Shown: in pieces, positions 6,134 to 6,390 of the stretch
Layout: every line of letters begins with the position of its first letter
Position numbering within the stretch: position 1 is the first letter of the stretch
Position numbers and translations under genes: made by a program
Source: Chitinophagaceae bacterium
GTDB taxonomy: Bacteria > Bacteroidota > Bacteroidia > Chitinophagales > Chitinophagaceae
Assembly (NCBI GenBank): GCA_025362915.1
Contig: JANYEU010000031.1
Span: forward strand, 1-6,390
Direction: 5' to 3'
Length of the DNA stretch: 6,390 bases
Notes under the pieces: generated by a model
Told to the model about the DNA's origin: nothing
What the model saw: the letters and a program-made list of their open reading frames with translations, nothing else
Databases searched by the model: none

Positions 6134-6155
6134 CGGAGCAATAAACGGTATGTTT
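6102..6155. repeat. 17-bp perfect inverted repeat closing the 41-bp array
   Basis: The arm AAACATACCGTTTATTG (6102-6118) in unit 5 is matched exactly by its reverse complement at 6139-6155, with a 20-nt loop that contains the sixth dyad. The same left arm occurs in units 3 and 4, so the single inverted copy could pair with any of three partners. No T run follows on either strand, so it is not an ordinary terminator. Confidence 0.85.
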
Positions 6156-6166
6156 ATGAAATTTTA

Positions 6167-6200
6167 CAATAAAAAAGAAGGGCTACCCATCTGGATAGCC
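6167..6200 (-). terminator. Intrinsic terminator, minus strand
   Basis: Arms 6181-6188 (GGCTACCC) and 6193-6200 (GGATAGCC) pair with one mismatch and a 4-nt loop. On the minus strand the hairpin is followed by CTTCTTTTTTATTG. It would stop transcription arriving from the right. No minus-strand gene remains next to it, because an insertion sequence begins about 2 nt away. Confidence 0.7.
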
Positions 6201-6201
6201 T

Positions 6202-6390
6202 GAGGGTGTAATTTAAACTGTGTCAAGGTCAAAATAAAATTAGACCTTTAACAGGATAAATTATGAGAGATAAAAAAGACACGTCATTTACGTTTGATTA
6301 TGAGGCGGTAAAAAACTATGCCTTGGAGCAGTTGAAAAGTGGCAAACCCCTTTTGGGAAAAGGAGGTGCCTTGGCACCGCTTTACAAATC
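6202..6390 (+). mobile_element. Left end of an IS256-type insertion sequence (partial)
   Basis: The stretch beginning GAGGGTGTAATTTAAACTGT resembles IS256-family ends, and the transposase starts about 60 nt inside. The exact boundary is uncertain because the right terminal repeat and target duplication lie outside the window. A short inverted repeat, AAGGTC (6225-6230) and GACCTT (6243-6248), lies before the transposase and could limit read-through expression. Confidence 0.6.
6263..6390 (+). CDS. IS256-family (mutator-type) transposase, N-terminal fragment
   Basis: The frame opens with ATG 6263-6265 and runs off the window after 42 codons. AGGA at 6253-6256 is a well-placed ribosome binding site, clearer than at the host genes. 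The residues FDYEAVKNYALEQLKSGKPL and GKGGALAPLYK match the start of IS256/mutator transposases, where a short basic-acidic lead is followed by a LxxGKxLxGxxGxLxPL pattern. The DDE catalytic residues would lie beyond the window edge. It is the only plus-strand gene supported here, consistent with an inserted element. Confidence 0.75.
   Translation, partial: MRDKKDTSFTFDYEAVKNYALEQLKSGKPLLGKGGALAPLYK

Overview
The window looks like chromosomal DNA from a Bacteroidota bacterium, most likely near Chitinophagaceae. The reasons are low GC, AT-rich spacers without Shine-Dalgarno sites at most genes, matches to the Bacteroidota -7 box TAnnTTTG, and family matches of the proteins. All five host genes lie on the minus strand; only the mobile element at the right edge reads on the plus strand.

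Layout from left to right. Bases 1-312 hold no convincing gene but contain a 21-bp tandem repeat (136-290). Bases 313-1051 hold a secreted TPR protein gene broken by a single-base frameshift near 858-860. A clear intrinsic terminator (1131-1164) closes the sucC transcript. sucC (1217-2428, succinyl-CoA ligase beta), a CtlX-type citrulline hydrolase (2593-3510) and an arginine deiminase (3621-5066) follow. A CrtA-like (spheroidene monooxygenase family) protein occupies 5190-5843. A gene-free stretch (5844-6262) carries six TACANNTGTA dyads spaced exactly 41 bp apart, a 17-bp inverted repeat, a minus-strand terminator, and the left end of an IS256-type insertion sequence. Its transposase starts at 6263 and runs off the window.

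Functionally, arginine deiminase makes citrulline and ammonia from arginine. CtlX is a citrulline hydrolase that can release ornithine, CO2 and ammonia. Together they suggest an arginine-to-ornithine route that needs neither ornithine carbamoyltransferase nor carbamate kinase. sucC belongs to the TCA cycle and may be only a neighbour.

The most unusual features are non-coding. Five short tracts with a 7-bp period sit at gene edges around sucC, ctlX and the deiminase gene. Three of them are exactly 31 nt, and two of those end precisely on the TAG stop codon of the adjacent gene. The second is the 41-bp-phased dyad array upstream of the CrtA-like gene, which resembles a multi-site operator of the CopY/BlaI type. 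Neither has been tested here beyond reading the sequence.
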